Numbered from the stretch's first letter, positions 1 through 8,536 are shown. The stretch: 64,000 bases of DNA from Pseudomonas putida (GCF_028682395.1 NZ_JANHLC010000003.1:434001-498000); one strand, 5' to 3'. Notes: generated by a model from the sequence alone, not told the origin. Made by a program: numbers and translations.

Positions 1-1202
1 CTGATGTCTGCGTGGTCGGCGGTGGCTTCTCGGGCTTGAACACTGCCCTGGAACTGGCGGAGCGCGGCCTGCGCGTTGTCCTGCTCGAAGCCCACAAGAT
101 TGGCTGGGGCGCCAGCGGGCGCAATGGCGGGCAGTTGATCCGTGGAGTCGGCCATGGCCTGGATCAGTTCGCCCCAGTGATCGGCCAGGACGGTGTGCGG
201 CAAATGAAACTCATGGGCCTGGAAGCGGTGGAAATCGTGCGCGAGCGGGTCGCGCGCTTCCAGATCGACTGCGACCTGACCTGGGGCTACTGCGACCTGG
301 CGAACAAGCCCCGCGACCTCGAAGGTTTCGCCCAGGAAGCCGAAGAATTGCGCAGCCTCGGCTATCGCCATTCCACCCGCCTGTTGCAGGCCGACGAGAT
401 GCACAGCGTGGTCGGCTCGGATCGTTATGTCGGCGGCCTGATCGACATGGGTTCCGGCCACCTGCACCCGCTCAACTTGGCCCTGGGCGAAGCCGCTGCC
501 GCGGCCAGCCTGGGTGTGCAGTTGTACGAAGGTTCGGCAGTGAGCCGGATCGATTACGGCCCCGAGGTCTGCGTACACACAGCCCAAGGCAGGGTGCGCG
601 CCGCCACACTGGTACTGGGTTGCAACGCCTATCTCAATGGGCTCAATGCCGAACTGGGCGGCAAGGTGCTGCCGGCCGGCAGCTACATCATCGCCACCGA
701 ACCGTTGAGCGAAGCACAGGCCCACGCCCTGCTGCCCCAGAATATGGCGGTCTGCGACCAACGTGTGGCATTGGATTACTATCGGCTTTCCGCCGATCGC
801 CGGCTGTTGTTCGGCGGCGCCTGTCATTACTCGGGCCGTGATCCACAGGACATTGCCGCCTACATGCGTCCGAAAATGCTCGAGGTGTTCCCGCAACTGG
901 CCAACGTCAAAATCGACTACCAGTGGGGCGGCATGATCGGCATCGGCGCCAATCGCCTGCCACAAATCGGCCGGCTCAAGAGCCAGCCGAATGTGTATTA
1001 CGCCCAGGCCTATTCAGGTCATGGCGTGAATGCCACCCACCTGGCCGGCAAGCTGCTGGGCGAAGCTATCAGCGGCCAGCAGAGCGGACGTTTCGATCTG
1101 TTCGCCAAGGTCCCTCATATCACCTTCCCCGGCGGCAAGTATCTGCGCTCGCCCTTGCTGGCCCTGGGGATGCTGTGGCATCGCCTGCAAGAGCTGCGCT
1201 AG
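1..1202 (+). CDS. pauB: FAD-dependent amine oxidase, gamma-glutamylputrescine oxidase type (5' end cut by window)
   Basis: The frame is already open at the left edge (codons from base 3 read D-V-C before V-V-G-G-G), so the true start lies outside the window and about 399 residues are visible. The N-terminal Rossmann fold has GGGFSGL, followed by the DAO-family segment GASGRNGGQLIRG. Near the C-terminus, YSGHGVNATHLAGKL is the second FAD-contacting region. The family (DAO; PuuB/PauB/DadA-like) oxidises amines to aldehydes and releases hydrogen peroxide. The assignment to gamma-glutamylputrescine rests on the closest family resemblance and on the KauB aldehyde dehydrogenase 5 kb away, which would take the next step. 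Another small-amine or amino-acid substrate is possible. It converges with and overlaps the DUF1127 gene by 4 nt. Confidence 0.8.
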   Translation, partial: DVCVVGGGFSGLNTALELAERGLRVVLLEAHKIGWGASGRNGGQLIRGVGHGLDQFAPVIGQDGVRQMKLMGLEAVEIVRERVARFQIDCDLTWGYCDLANKPRDLEGFAQEAEELRSLGYRHSTRLLQADEMHSVVGSDRYVGGLIDMGSGHLHPLNLALGEAAAAASLGVQLYEGSAVSRIDYGPEVCVHTAQGRVRAATLVLGCNAYLNGLNAELGGKVLPAGSYIIATEPLSEAQAHALLPQNMAVCDQRVALDYYRLSADRRLLFGGACHYSGRDPQDIAAYMRPKMLEVFPQLANVKIDYQWGGMIGIGANRLPQIGRLKSQPNVYYAQAYSGHGVNATHLAGKLLGEAISGQQSGRFDLFAKVPHITFPGGKYLRSPLLALGMLWHRLQELR

Positions 1203-1441
1203 TCGCGCCAGAACGGCTTGAGTCCTTCGGCCAGGGCGTCGCTGCGACTCAGCCCGATGTCGCCGAGTTCCGCCTGGGTCAGTTCGAGTAACTGCCGGCG
1301 CGTGTGCAAGCGATGCCAGAACAGGCCCCAGCGACTCAGCCCCGGCGGGCACTGACGCACGCCGCCCGCGTCGGTGCGAACCTGCTCGGGCGACGGTTCA
1401 CTCTCCTGCAAAACCAGCTGCACATCGCTTAACCCACTCAT
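1199..1441 (-). CDS. small DUF1127-domain protein
   Basis: An 80-residue protein. Its C-terminal half (WHRLHTRRQLLELTQAELGDIGLSRSDAL...KPFW) is the YjiS/DUF1127 motif, an arginine-rich helical module found in many short proteobacterial proteins. Some of these bind RNA and influence phosphate, C/N metabolism or sRNA turnover. Two start codons are possible. The ATG at 1441 is preceded by GGGAG with an 8-nt spacer, while the ATG at 1447 would be only 2 nt from it, so 1441 is chosen. The last codons overlap the stop of the convergent amine oxidase. Its function here is not known. Confidence 0.8.
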   Translation of the reverse strand: MSGLSDVQLVLQESEPSPEQVRTDAGGVRQCPPGLSRWGLFWHRLHTRRQLLELTQAELGDIGLSRSDALAEGLKPFWRD

Positions 1442-1503
1442 CGCCATTGCTCCCTTGTCACTCGATTGCCTTGAGTGAACAGGATGAGCTGTGCGGCCTT
1501 TTC

Positions 1504-1528
1504 AATACAGATTCAATCAATCTGTATT
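1504..1528. promoter_or_regulatory. perfect 10-bp inverted repeat, probable MocR operator
   Basis: AATACAGATT, then 5 nt, then AATCTGTATT form an exact inverted repeat 88 bp before the chosen start of the MocR gene. It lies between that gene and the divergent DUF1127 gene, where an autoregulatory operator would sit. Confidence 0.6.
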
Positions 1529-1534
1529 ATTTCC

Positions 1535-1570
1535 ATACAGTTTTTCCAAAAGCCTGACTGAATCCTGTAT
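1535..1570. promoter_or_regulatory. further ATACAG / CTGTAT half-sites
   Basis: ATACAG at 1535-1540 and CTGTAT at 1565-1570 repeat the core of the neighbouring palindrome in inverted orientation, 24 nt apart. Together with the 1504-1528 repeat they give four half-sites in 67 bp just upstream of the MocR start. Confidence 0.45.
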
Positions 1571-1616
1571 TTTTTCCCCATCTGTGCTGGTTCTCAGCCT
1601 ATGGGACGAAAACGCC

Positions 1617-3050
1617 ATGACCCTCTACGTCAATCTCGCCGAATTGCTCGGCACCCGTATCGAACAAGGTTTCTATCGCCCTGGCGACCGGCTGCCCTCG
1701 GTTCGGGCGCTCAGCGTCGAACACGGGGTCAGCCTGAGTACGGTCCAGCAAGCCTACCGCCTGCTGGAAGACCAGGGCATGGCGGCGCCCAAGCCCAAGT
1801 CCGGTTACTTCGTGCCCGCGGCGCGCACCCTGCCGGCGCTGCCGGTGGTCGGTCGGCCGGCCCAGCGGCCGGTGGAGATTTCCCAGTGGGAACAGGTGCT
1901 GGAACTGATCCGTAGCGTCCCGCAAAAAGACATCATACAGATGGGTCGCGGCATGCCCGATATCACCAGCCCGACCCTCAAGCCGTTGCTGCGCAGCCTG
2001 GCGCAGATCAGCCGGCGCCAGGACATGCCCGGCCTGTACTACGACAATATCTACGGCACCCAGGCCCTGCGCGAACAGATCGCCCGGCTGATGCTCGACG
2101 CTGGCTGCCAACTGGTCGCCCATGACCTGGTCGTCACTACCGGCTGCCATGAAGCGCTGTCCTGCAGCATCCGCGCGATCTGCGAACCCGGGGACATCGT
2201 GGCCGTCGACTCGCCCAGCTTTCACGGCGCGATGCAGACCCTCAAGGGCCTGGGCATGAAAGCCCTGGAAATCCCCACCGACCCGCTGACCGGTATCAGC
2301 CTCGAAGCCCTGGAGCTGGCCCTGGAGCAATGGCCAATCAAGGCCATACAGTTGACCCCCAACTGCAACAACCCACTGGGCTACATCATGCCGGAGTCAC
2401 GCAAGCGCGCCCTGCTGACCCTGGCCCAGCGCTTCGATGTGGCGATCATCGAAGACGACGTGTACGGCGACCTGGCCTACGATTACCCACGTCCGTGCTC
2501 TATCAAGTCCCTCGACGACGATGGCCGGGTGTTGTTCTGCAGCTCGTTCTCCAAGACCCTCGCACCCGGCCTGCGCATTGGTTGGGTGGCGCCGGGACGC
2601 TATCTGGAGCGGGTTCTGCACATGAAATACATCAGCACCGGCTCGACCGCGACCCAGCCTCAGATCGCCATCGCCGAATTCCTCAAGGGCGGGCATTTCG
2701 AACCGCACCTGCGCCGCATGCGCAGCCAGTACCAGCGCAACCGCGACTTGATGATCGAATGGGTCACCCGTTACTTCCCCCAAGGCACGCGTGCCAGCCG
2801 CCCCAAGGGCAGCTTTATGCTCTGGGTCGAACTACCGGAAGGCTTCGACACCCTGCGCCTCAATCGCGACCTGCTGGAACAAGGTGTGCAGATTGCGGTG
2901 GGCAGCATCTTTTCGGCCTCGGGCAAGTACCGCAACTGCCTGCGGATGAACTACGCTGCCAAACCAACGCCCCAGCTCGAAGAGGCCGTACGCAAGGTCG
3001 GGGCCACGGCGGCCCGCCTGCTGGCGCAAAGTGATCGCGCGCGCGGCTGA
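1617..3050 (+). CDS. MocR-family regulator: GntR winged helix fused to class I aminotransferase domain
   Basis: A 477-residue protein. Residues about 1-70 are a GntR winged helix-turn-helix (GDRLPSVRALS, then LSTVQQAYRLLEDQG). Residues about 110-470 are a fold-type I PLP aminotransferase-like domain with the PLP lysine in SSFSKTLAPGLRIGW. MocR proteins use PLP or an amino compound as effector and usually control a neighbouring metabolic gene. An upstream in-frame codon at 1491 would place the palindromic operator inside the coding region, so the ATG at 1617 is preferred even though its ribosome site is weak. Context suggests control of amine or polyamine genes, but the true target is unknown. 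Confidence 0.85.
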   Translation: MTLYVNLAELLGTRIEQGFYRPGDRLPSVRALSVEHGVSLSTVQQAYRLLEDQGMAAPKPKSGYFVPAARTLPALPVVGRPAQRPVEISQWEQVLELIRSVPQKDIIQMGRGMPDITSPTLKPLLRSLAQISRRQDMPGLYYDNIYGTQALREQIARLMLDAGCQLVAHDLVVTTGCHEALSCSIRAICEPGDIVAVDSPSFHGAMQTLKGLGMKALEIPTDPLTGISLEALELALEQWPIKAIQLTPNCNNPLGYIMPESRKRALLTLAQRFDVAIIEDDVYGDLAYDYPRPCSIKSLDDDGRVLFCSSFSKTLAPGLRIGWVAPGRYLERVLHMKYISTGSTATQPQIAIAEFLKGGHFEPHLRRMRSQYQRNRDLMIEWVTRYFPQGTRASRPKGSFMLWVELPEGFDTLRLNRDLLEQGVQIAVGSIFSASGKYRNCLRMNYAAKPTPQLEEAVRKVGATAARLLAQSDRARG

Positions 3051-3073
3051 CCTTTGTGCTGGCCGTGCTGTCC

Positions 3074-4666
3074 ATGGGCAAGGCAGACCATCATTCGGGG
3101 CGAACCGCGTTGAAATCATCCGTTGTCGTTCTGCTCGCCCTGCTACTCGGCGGTTGTGCCACCCTCAATGTGCCGCGCCTGCCCAGCCAGGCCCTGCCCG
3201 CACAAGACTCGGCCTTTGGCCGCTCGGTCCTGGAGCAGGCCGCGCTGCATCAAGGTCGCTCGGGCTTTCGCCTGCTGCCCAACAGCAGCGAAGCCTTCAT
3301 GGCCCGCGCCGAGCTGATCCGTAACGCGCAAGCCAGCCTGGACCTGCAGTACTACATCGTCCACGACGGGCTGAGCACGCGCATGCTGGTCGACGAGCTA
3401 CTCAAGGCCGCCGACCGCAAGGTTCGGATACGGATTCTGCTCGATGACACCGCCAGCGATGGCCTCGACCAGATCATCGCCACCCTGGCCGCCCACCCCA
3501 ATGTCCAGGTTCGCCTGTTCAACCCGCTCCACCTGGGCCGCAGCACCGGTGTGACGCGCGCCCTGGGGCGGCTGTTCAATCTGTCGTTGCAGCACCGGCG
3601 CATGCACAACAAGCTCTGGCTGGCCGACAACAGCATGGCGATCGTCGGCGGACGGAATCTGGGTGACGAGTATTTCGATGCCGAACCCAACCTGAATTTC
3701 ACCGATATCGACATGCTGAGCGTCGGCCCGGTGGCCGAGCAACTGGGGCACAGTTTCGACCAGTACTGGAACAGCGCCCTGAGCAAACCCATTGGCGACT
3801 TTATTGCCAGCGAACCCTCGCCTCAGGAACTGGCCAAGGTGCGCCAGGATCTGGAAGCGTCCCTGGCCACTTCGCGCCAGCAGAATTCAGCGCTGTACCG
3901 ACGCCTCAGCGCCTACCGCTATCAACCGCGCATGGACACCTGGCGCCGCGAGTTGATCTGGGCCTGGAACCAGGCACTGTGGGATGCGCCGAGCAAAGTC
4001 CTGGCTAAGAACGAGCCCGACCCGCAACTGCTGCTCACCACCCAACTGGCCCCGCAACTGAGCAATGTCAGCCACGAGCTGATCATGATTTCCGCCTACT
4101 TTGTTCCCGGCCAACCAGGGCTGCTGTACCTGACCGGACGAGCGGAAGCCGGGGTTGCAGTCAGCCTGCTGACCAACTCCCTCGCCGCGACTGATGTGCC
4201 CGCCGTTCACGGCGGCTACGCGCCCTATCGCAAGGCCTTGCTCGAACACGGCGTGCAGTTGTTCGAGTTACGCCGCCAGCCCGGCGATACCGGTGGCAGC
4301 GGCCCACGCCTGTTCGGCGGCGGCGCAAGCCATGGCTCGGCGTCCAGCCTGCACAGCAAGGCGATGATTTTCGACCGGCAGAAAGCGTTTATCGGCTCAT
4401 TCAATTTCGACCCGCGTTCGGTGCTGTGGAACACCGAGGTCGGCGTGCTGGTGGACAGCCCCGAACTGGCCGAGCATGTCCGCACCCTGGCACTGCAGGG
4501 GATGGCACCGGCGCTGAGTTACCACGTCCGGCTGGAGGAGGGTCGGGTGGTGTGGGAAACAGAAGACAATGGCCAACTGCATACCCTGGATCGCGAACCG
4601 GGCAGTTGGTGGCGACATTTCAATGCCTGGATCAGCGCCACGGTGGGCCTCGAGCGCATGCTCTGA
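3074..4666 (+). CDS. phospholipase D-family lipoprotein, cardiolipin synthase C-like
   Basis: A 530-residue protein with a lipoprotein signal (LALLLGGC, cleavage before Cys) and two complete HxKx4D catalytic motifs. These are HNKLWLADNSMAIVGGRN in the first half and HSKAMIFDRQKAFIGSFNFD near the C-terminus. The opening LLPNSSEAFMARAELIRNA...LDLQYYI is typical of the YmdC/ClsC branch of the PLD superfamily, whose members make cardiolipin or phosphatidylglycerol derivatives at the membrane. The ATG at 3074 is used. An in-frame GTG at 3056 is possible but adds six residues to the signal peptide. It starts 23 nt after the MocR stop, so it could be co-transcribed. The substrate is inferred from the family. 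Confidence 0.85.
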   Translation: MGKADHHSGRTALKSSVVVLLALLLGGCATLNVPRLPSQALPAQDSAFGRSVLEQAALHQGRSGFRLLPNSSEAFMARAELIRNAQASLDLQYYIVHDGLSTRMLVDELLKAADRKVRIRILLDDTASDGLDQIIATLAAHPNVQVRLFNPLHLGRSTGVTRALGRLFNLSLQHRRMHNKLWLADNSMAIVGGRNLGDEYFDAEPNLNFTDIDMLSVGPVAEQLGHSFDQYWNSALSKPIGDFIASEPSPQELAKVRQDLEASLATSRQQNSALYRRLSAYRYQPRMDTWRRELIWAWNQALWDAPSKVLAKNEPDPQLLLTTQLAPQLSNVSHELIMISAYFVPGQPGLLYLTGRAEAGVAVSLLTNSLAATDVPAVHGGYAPYRKALLEHGVQLFELRRQPGDTGGSGPRLFGGGASHGSASSLHSKAMIFDRQKAFIGSFNFDPRSVLWNTEVGVLVDSPELAEHVRTLALQGMAPALSYHVRLEEGRVVWETEDNGQLHTLDREPGSWWRHFNAWISATVGLERML

Positions 4667-4679
4667 GGCCCGGCAGTGC

Positions 4680-5816
4680 CTAGACCGGGCGCCCCATCGC
4701 CCCCGGACGCGTTGCCAGGATCACCAGCCCCAGGGCCCCCGCCGCCATCAGCAGGGGCAAGGCATGCCCACTGATCCACTGGCTGCCCGCCCCGGCCGCA
4801 AGAGGCCCGATCAGGCAGCCAATGCCCCACAGTTGCGCAACATGGGCATTGGCGCGAACCAGGGCGTCATCGCGATAACGCTCGCCAATCAGAATCAACG
4901 AGAGGGTGAACAAGCCCCCGGCACTCGCACCAAACAGCACCCACAGTGGCCAGATCAGCAGCGTATCGATCAACAACGGGATGGCCAGGCTGGAGAGCAT
5001 CAGCACCACCGCACAGCCGATAAACAGCGTGCGCCGTGACATCCGGTCGGCCAGCGCACCAATCGGCAATTGCAGCAGCGCATCGCCCACCACCACGGTG
5101 CTGACCATGGCCAGGGCAATATCGGCGGTAAACCCCTGGCGCAGGCAATACACCGGCAACAGGGTCAGAATCATCGCCTCGAAGGCCGCGAACAGCGCCA
5201 CAGCCCAGGCGATAGCCGGCAGGTCGCGGCAAAAGCCCAGCAGATCGACAAACGTCACGCTGAACGACTCGGTGGTTGGCGCACCGTCGCGCCCCATCAA
5301 CAGCAACGGCGAAACCATCAGCAACGCCACGCCGATCCAGATCCCCAGGTCGCCCTCGGTACCCAGCGCGCCCAGCAGCAACGGCCCGGACAGCTGGCTA
5401 AGGGCATAGGCGCTGCCATACAACGCCACCAGCCGACCGCGCCATTGCTCGACCACCAACTGGTTGATCCAGCTTTCACCCAGGATAAAGACGATGGTCA
5501 GCAGCACGCCGATCAACAGGCGCAGCACCAGCCATACCGGGTAACTGGGCAGGATCGCCAGCAGCCCGATGGAAATGGCCCCGGCCCACAGACACAGGCG
5601 CATGGCCGCCGGGGTGCCAAAGTAGGCCGCCAGACGGCTCGCCACACTGGCCCCCAGCAAGACGCCCACCGCCGGCATAGCGGCCATTACGCCAATGGCG
5701 AATGCCCCATAGCCCCAGCTTTCCAGGCGAAAGGACACCAGCGGCATGCTGACGCCAAGCGCCAGGCCGATGGTCAGAATGGAAGACAGTACGGCGAAGT
5801 AAGTCGCCCAACGCAT
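4680..5816 (-). CDS. MFS transporter, YcaD-like
   Basis: A 378-residue integral membrane protein with about twelve hydrophobic segments and MFS signatures: the loop between TM2 and TM3 (SRLAAYFGTPAAMRL) and its counterpart GALADRMSRRTLF after TM8. It resembles the short, uncharacterised YcaD/YfkF branch. The ATG at 5816 has GGAG 8 nt upstream, while the GTG at 5822 would be too close. It converges with the PLD gene (13 nt gap). Sitting between an amine oxidase cluster and kauB, an amine or organic-cation substrate is a guess only. Confidence 0.85.
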   Translation of the reverse strand: MRWATYFAVLSSILTIGLALGVSMPLVSFRLESWGYGAFAIGVMAAMPAVGVLLGASVASRLAAYFGTPAAMRLCLWAGAISIGLLAILPSYPVWLVLRLLIGVLLTIVFILGESWINQLVVEQWRGRLVALYGSAYALSQLSGPLLLGALGTEGDLGIWIGVALLMVSPLLLMGRDGAPTTESFSVTFVDLLGFCRDLPAIAWAVALFAAFEAMILTLLPVYCLRQGFTADIALAMVSTVVVGDALLQLPIGALADRMSRRTLFIGCAVVLMLSSLAIPLLIDTLLIWPLWVLFGASAGGLFTLSLILIGERYRDDALVRANAHVAQLWGIGCLIGPLAAGAGSQWISGHALPLLMAAGALGLVILATRPGAMGRPV

Positions 5817-5844
5817 GGTCACGCTCCGGACTTGCCAAAAAAAC

Positions 5845-5913
5845 AGGAGCGGCCTGCTGGCGATCAGGGCTGACTGGGCAGCGGACTGATCGCGAGCAAG
5901 CTCGCTCCTACAG
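5845..5913. repeat. REP doublet (REPIN-like) intergenic repeat
   Basis: Two inverted copies of a Pseudomonas REP-type unit face each other. The left one starts AGGAGCGGCCTGCTGGCGATC (5845-5865) and the right one runs from GATCGCGAGCAAGCTCGC to CTCCTACAG (5888-5913), separated by 22 nt. The right unit has its own internal GCGAGCAAGCTCGC palindrome. It lies between kauB and the MFS gene on their shared strand. Confidence 0.75.
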
Positions 5914-5927
5914 GGGACGCGAAAGGA

Positions 5928-7421
5928 TTACAGCTGGATCCAGGTCGCCTTCAGCTCGGTGTATTTGTCCAGCGCATGCAGGGATTTGTCCCGGCCATTA
6001 CCCGACTGCTTGAAACCGCCAAAAGGCGCGGTCATGTCGCCGCCATCGTACTGGTTGATCCACACGCTGCCAGCCCGTACCGCCTTGGCTGTCAGGTGAG
6101 CCTTGGACAGGTCCGCACTCCAGATGGCAGCGGCCAAACCGTAAGGCGTGTCGTTGGCAATCTCGATCGCTTGCTCGACGGTATCGAACGTGATCACCGA
6201 CAGGACTGGGCCAAAGATTTCTTCCTGGGCGATTTTCATCGCGTTGCTGACGCCATCGAAGATGGTCGGCTCGACATAAGTACCGCCGGTTTCTTCCAGG
6301 ATGCGCTTGCCGCCCGCCACCAGCTTCGCGCCGTCGGCATGACCGGCCTCGATATACGACAGCACGGTGTTCATCTGCTGGGCGTCGACCAAAGCGCCCA
6401 CGGTCGTGGCTGGATCCAGCGGATTGCCCGGCTTCCAGGCCTTGAGCGCCTCGATCACCATCGGCAGGAACTTGTCCTTGATGGAACGCTCGACGAGCAG
6501 ACGCGAACCGGCGGTGCACACTTCGCCCTGGTTGAAGGCAATGGCGCTGGCAGCGGATTCTGCCGCAGCTTGTAGGTTTGCCGCATCGGCGAAGACGATG
6601 TTCGGGCTCTTGCCGCCGGCTTCCAGCCAGACGCGCTTCATGTTCGACTCGCCAGCGTAGATCATCAATTGCTTGGCGATCTTGGTGGAGCCGGTGAACA
6701 CCAGGGTGTCGACGTCCATATGCAGGGCCAGGGCCTTGCCGACGGTATGCCCGTAGCCTGGCAGGACGTTGAGCACCCCTGCCGGGATACCGGCTTCGAC
6801 CGCCAGGGCGGCGACGCGAATGGCCGTCAGTGGGGATTTTTCCGAAGGCTTGAGGATGACCGAGTTACCGGTCACCAGCGCCGGGCCGAGTTTCCAGCAA
6901 GCCATCAACAGCGGGAAGTTCCACGGCACGATGGCACCGACCACGCCAACCGGCTCGCGGGTCACCAGGCCCAGCTGATCGTGGGGAGTCGCGGCGACTT
7001 CGTCGTAGACCTTGTCGATGGCTTCGCCGTTCCAGCTCAGGGCCTGGGCCGCACCGGGAATGTCGATATTCAGGGAGTCGCTGATCGGCTTGCCCATATC
7101 GAGGGTTTCAAGCAGGGCCAGCTCTTCGGCGTGCTCTTTGAGCAAGCCGGCGAAACGAATCATTGCCGCCTTGCGCTTGGTCGGTGCCAAGCGCGACCAA
7201 ACACCGGAGTTGAAGGTCGCGCGGGCGTTCTCCACGGCGCGCTGGGCGTCGGCGGCATCGCAACTGGCAACGCTGGTCAGCAGACGGCCATCAACCGGGC
7301 TGAGGCATTCGAATGTCGCCCCCGAGACCGCGGCGGTGTACTCGCCATTGATATAGGCGCGGCCTTCAATCTTCAGCTCACGAGCACGCTGTTCCCAGTC
7401 AGCACGAGTCAGGGTGGTCAT
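5928..7421 (-). CDS. kauB: aldehyde dehydrogenase KauB/PuuC type (gamma-aminobutyraldehyde / 4-guanidinobutyraldehyde dehydrogenase)
   Basis: A 497-residue NAD(P)-dependent aldehyde dehydrogenase of full family length. The oxyanion asparagine is in VPWNFPLL, the cofactor loop is VFTGSTKIAKQ, the general-base glutamate is in WLEAGGKSPN and the catalytic cysteine is in NQGEVCTAG. The C-terminal FGGFKQSGNGRDKS is typical of the PuuC/KauB group, which oxidises aldehydes from putrescine, agmatine or arginine breakdown to the acid. A strong AGGAGG lies 9 nt before the ATG. In related pseudomonads this gene sits beside rpmG-rpmB as here. Exact substrate preference cannot be read from sequence. Confidence 0.88.
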   Translation of the reverse strand: MTTLTRADWEQRARELKIEGRAYINGEYTAAVSGATFECLSPVDGRLLTSVASCDAADAQRAVENARATFNSGVWSRLAPTKRKAAMIRFAGLLKEHAEELALLETLDMGKPISDSLNIDIPGAAQALSWNGEAIDKVYDEVAATPHDQLGLVTREPVGVVGAIVPWNFPLLMACWKLGPALVTGNSVILKPSEKSPLTAIRVAALAVEAGIPAGVLNVLPGYGHTVGKALALHMDVDTLVFTGSTKIAKQLMIYAGESNMKRVWLEAGGKSPNIVFADAANLQAAAESAASAIAFNQGEVCTAGSRLLVERSIKDKFLPMVIEALKAWKPGNPLDPATTVGALVDAQQMNTVLSYIEAGHADGAKLVAGGKRILEETGGTYVEPTIFDGVSNAMKIAQEEIFGPVLSVITFDTVEQAIEIANDTPYGLAAAIWSADLSKAHLTAKAVRAGSVWINQYDGGDMTAPFGGFKQSGNGRDKSLHALDKYTELKATWIQL

Positions 7422-7586
7422 ACGAGTGTCCTCCTCTTATTAAATGGCAGCGCCAGGCGTTCTACCCTGTCACCGTCCGCAAAGTTGCCCAGCGGGCCAG
7501 CGATTCGCCCACGGCAGCCGCCACCCTAAACCAGCGGCACCCGAAGTTTCAATATATTTGACAAAGCCCCGGTAAACGCCATTGCC

Positions 7587-7606
7587 ATGTTCATTTTAAT
7601 AAACAT
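7587..7606. promoter_or_regulatory. near-perfect palindrome upstream of the cupin gene
   Basis: ATGTTCATT-TT-AATAAACAT is a 9-bp inverted repeat with one mismatch. It lies in the 225-bp divergent region between kauB and the cupin gene, 40 bp before the cupin ATG. A TTGACA hexamer is at 7558-7563. The binding protein is unknown. Confidence 0.4.
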
Positions 7607-7646
7607 AGACTCCCGGCATTGCGGGCCAACTCAGGAGGACAGTGCC

Positions 7647-8009
7647 ATGAATATCCAGAACATCGTCGACTTCAGCCAGGCGGGAACCGAACCGGAACGC
7701 TACCGGCCAGCGCCTGAGAAAGTCCTGGGGGGCGACCCCGAGCAAACCCTCTACAACCACTACGACAGCCCCTGCGGACAGATGAGTGCAGGCGTCTGGG
7801 AAGGGGCTGTCGGGCAGTGGCAGGTCAACTACAGCGAGCACGAATACTGCGAGATCCAGCAGGGTGTTTCGGTGCTGCGCGACCATGAAGGCAACGCCAA
7901 GACCCTGCGCGCCGGCGACCGTTTCGTGATCCCCGCCGGCTTTAGCGGCACCTGGGAAGTGCTGGAGCCCTGCCGCAAGGTCTATGTGATCTTCGAAGCC
8001 AAGCCCTGA
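7647..8009 (+). CDS. cupin-domain protein (DUF861/EutQ-like)
   Basis: A 120-residue single cupin domain. HEYCEIQQGVSVLRDHEG and LRAGDRFVIPAGFSGTWE are the two cupin motifs, of the DUF861 type often found beside amine-catabolic genes. The ATG at 7647 has AGGAGG 8 nt upstream (7633-7638), which settles the start. It is transcribed divergently from kauB and ends before a strong bidirectional terminator. An enzymatic or sensing role in polyamine breakdown is possible but unproven. Confidence 0.85.
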   Translation: MNIQNIVDFSQAGTEPERYRPAPEKVLGGDPEQTLYNHYDSPCGQMSAGVWEGAVGQWQVNYSEHEYCEIQQGVSVLRDHEGNAKTLRAGDRFVIPAGFSGTWEVLEPCRKVYVIFEAKP

Positions 8010-8036
8010 GCACTGGCGCTTTATCCTCGCCCAACG

Positions 8037-8070
8037 AAAAAGGCCCGTATCTCTCGATACGGGCCTTTTT
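8037..8070. terminator. bidirectional intrinsic terminator between cupin and rpmG
   Basis: AAAAAGGCCCGTAT, a 6-nt loop, then ATACGGGCCTTTTT: a perfect 14-bp stem flanked by A- and T-runs, serving the convergent cupin and rpmB-rpmG transcripts. Confidence 0.93.
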
Positions 8071-8088
8071 CTCAAGAAACAAAACCAA

Positions 8089-8244
8089 TTACTTGATTTT
8101 GGCTTCTTTGTAGATCACGTGCTTGCGAACAACCGGATCGAATTTTTTGATTTCGATTTTGTCCGGAGTGGTGCGCTTGTTCTTATCGGTGGTGTAGAAG
8201 TGGCCAGTGTTAGCGCTCGACACCAAACGGATCAATTCACGCAT
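8089..8244 (-). CDS. rpmG: 50S ribosomal protein L33
   Basis: A 51-residue protein ([20 protein letters not shown]..., ending YKEAKIK), the standard bacterial L33 length. It has the [12 protein letters not shown] core and the [12 protein letters not shown]-terminus. It lacks the CxxC zinc motifs, so this is the zinc-independent C-minus form. It is a component of the large subunit near the E site. Its ATG is 11 nt downstream of the rpmB stop and is preceded by a GGGAGA ribosome site, so the two are co-transcribed. Confidence 0.97.
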   Translation of the reverse strand: MRELIRLVSSANTGHFYTTDKNKRTTPDKIEIKKFDPVVRKHVIYKEAKIK

Positions 8245-8255
8245 GATTCTCTCCC

Positions 8256-8492
8256 TTAAACCTTAGCGCCATTTTGGCGAATTTCGGCCAGCACGACATC
8301 AATGCCACGCTTGTCGATGATACGCATGCCTTTGGCAGATACGCGCAGACGCACAAAACGCTTCTCAGACTCAACCCAGAAGCGATGATGCTGCAGGTTC
8401 GGCAGGAAACGACGACGGGTTTTGTTGTTTGCGTGGGAAATGTTATTCCCAGTCACCGGACCCTTACCGGTAACTTGACAGACTCTCGACAT
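8256..8492 (-). CDS. rpmB: 50S ribosomal protein L28
   Basis: A 78-residue protein beginning [29 protein letters not shown], the characteristic L28 N-terminus, with C-terminal [18 protein letters not shown]. It is the first gene of the rpmB-rpmG operon. It has a roughly 140-nt leader that folds into hairpins close to the ribosome site (GAGGG before ATG) and a recognisable promoter at 8642-8670. Confidence 0.97.
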   Translation of the reverse strand: MSRVCQVTGKGPVTGNNISHANNKTRRRFLPNLQHHRFWVESEKRFVRLRVSAKGMRIIDKRGIDVVLAEIRQNGAKV

Positions 8493-8512
8493 GCCTCAGC
8501 CCTCTAAAACCA

Positions 8513-8536
8513 CATGCCCAACCCGGCATGGGTTGG
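8513..8536 (-). promoter_or_regulatory. overlapping alternative stem-loops in the rpmB leader
   Basis: CATGCC...GGCATG (8513-8530) and CCAACCC...GGGTTGG (8518-8536) share bases and cannot form together. They sit 20-45 nt before the rpmB start codon in the transcribed leader. A further GGCGC-TAG-GCGCC hairpin is at 8559-8571. Confidence 0.45.
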
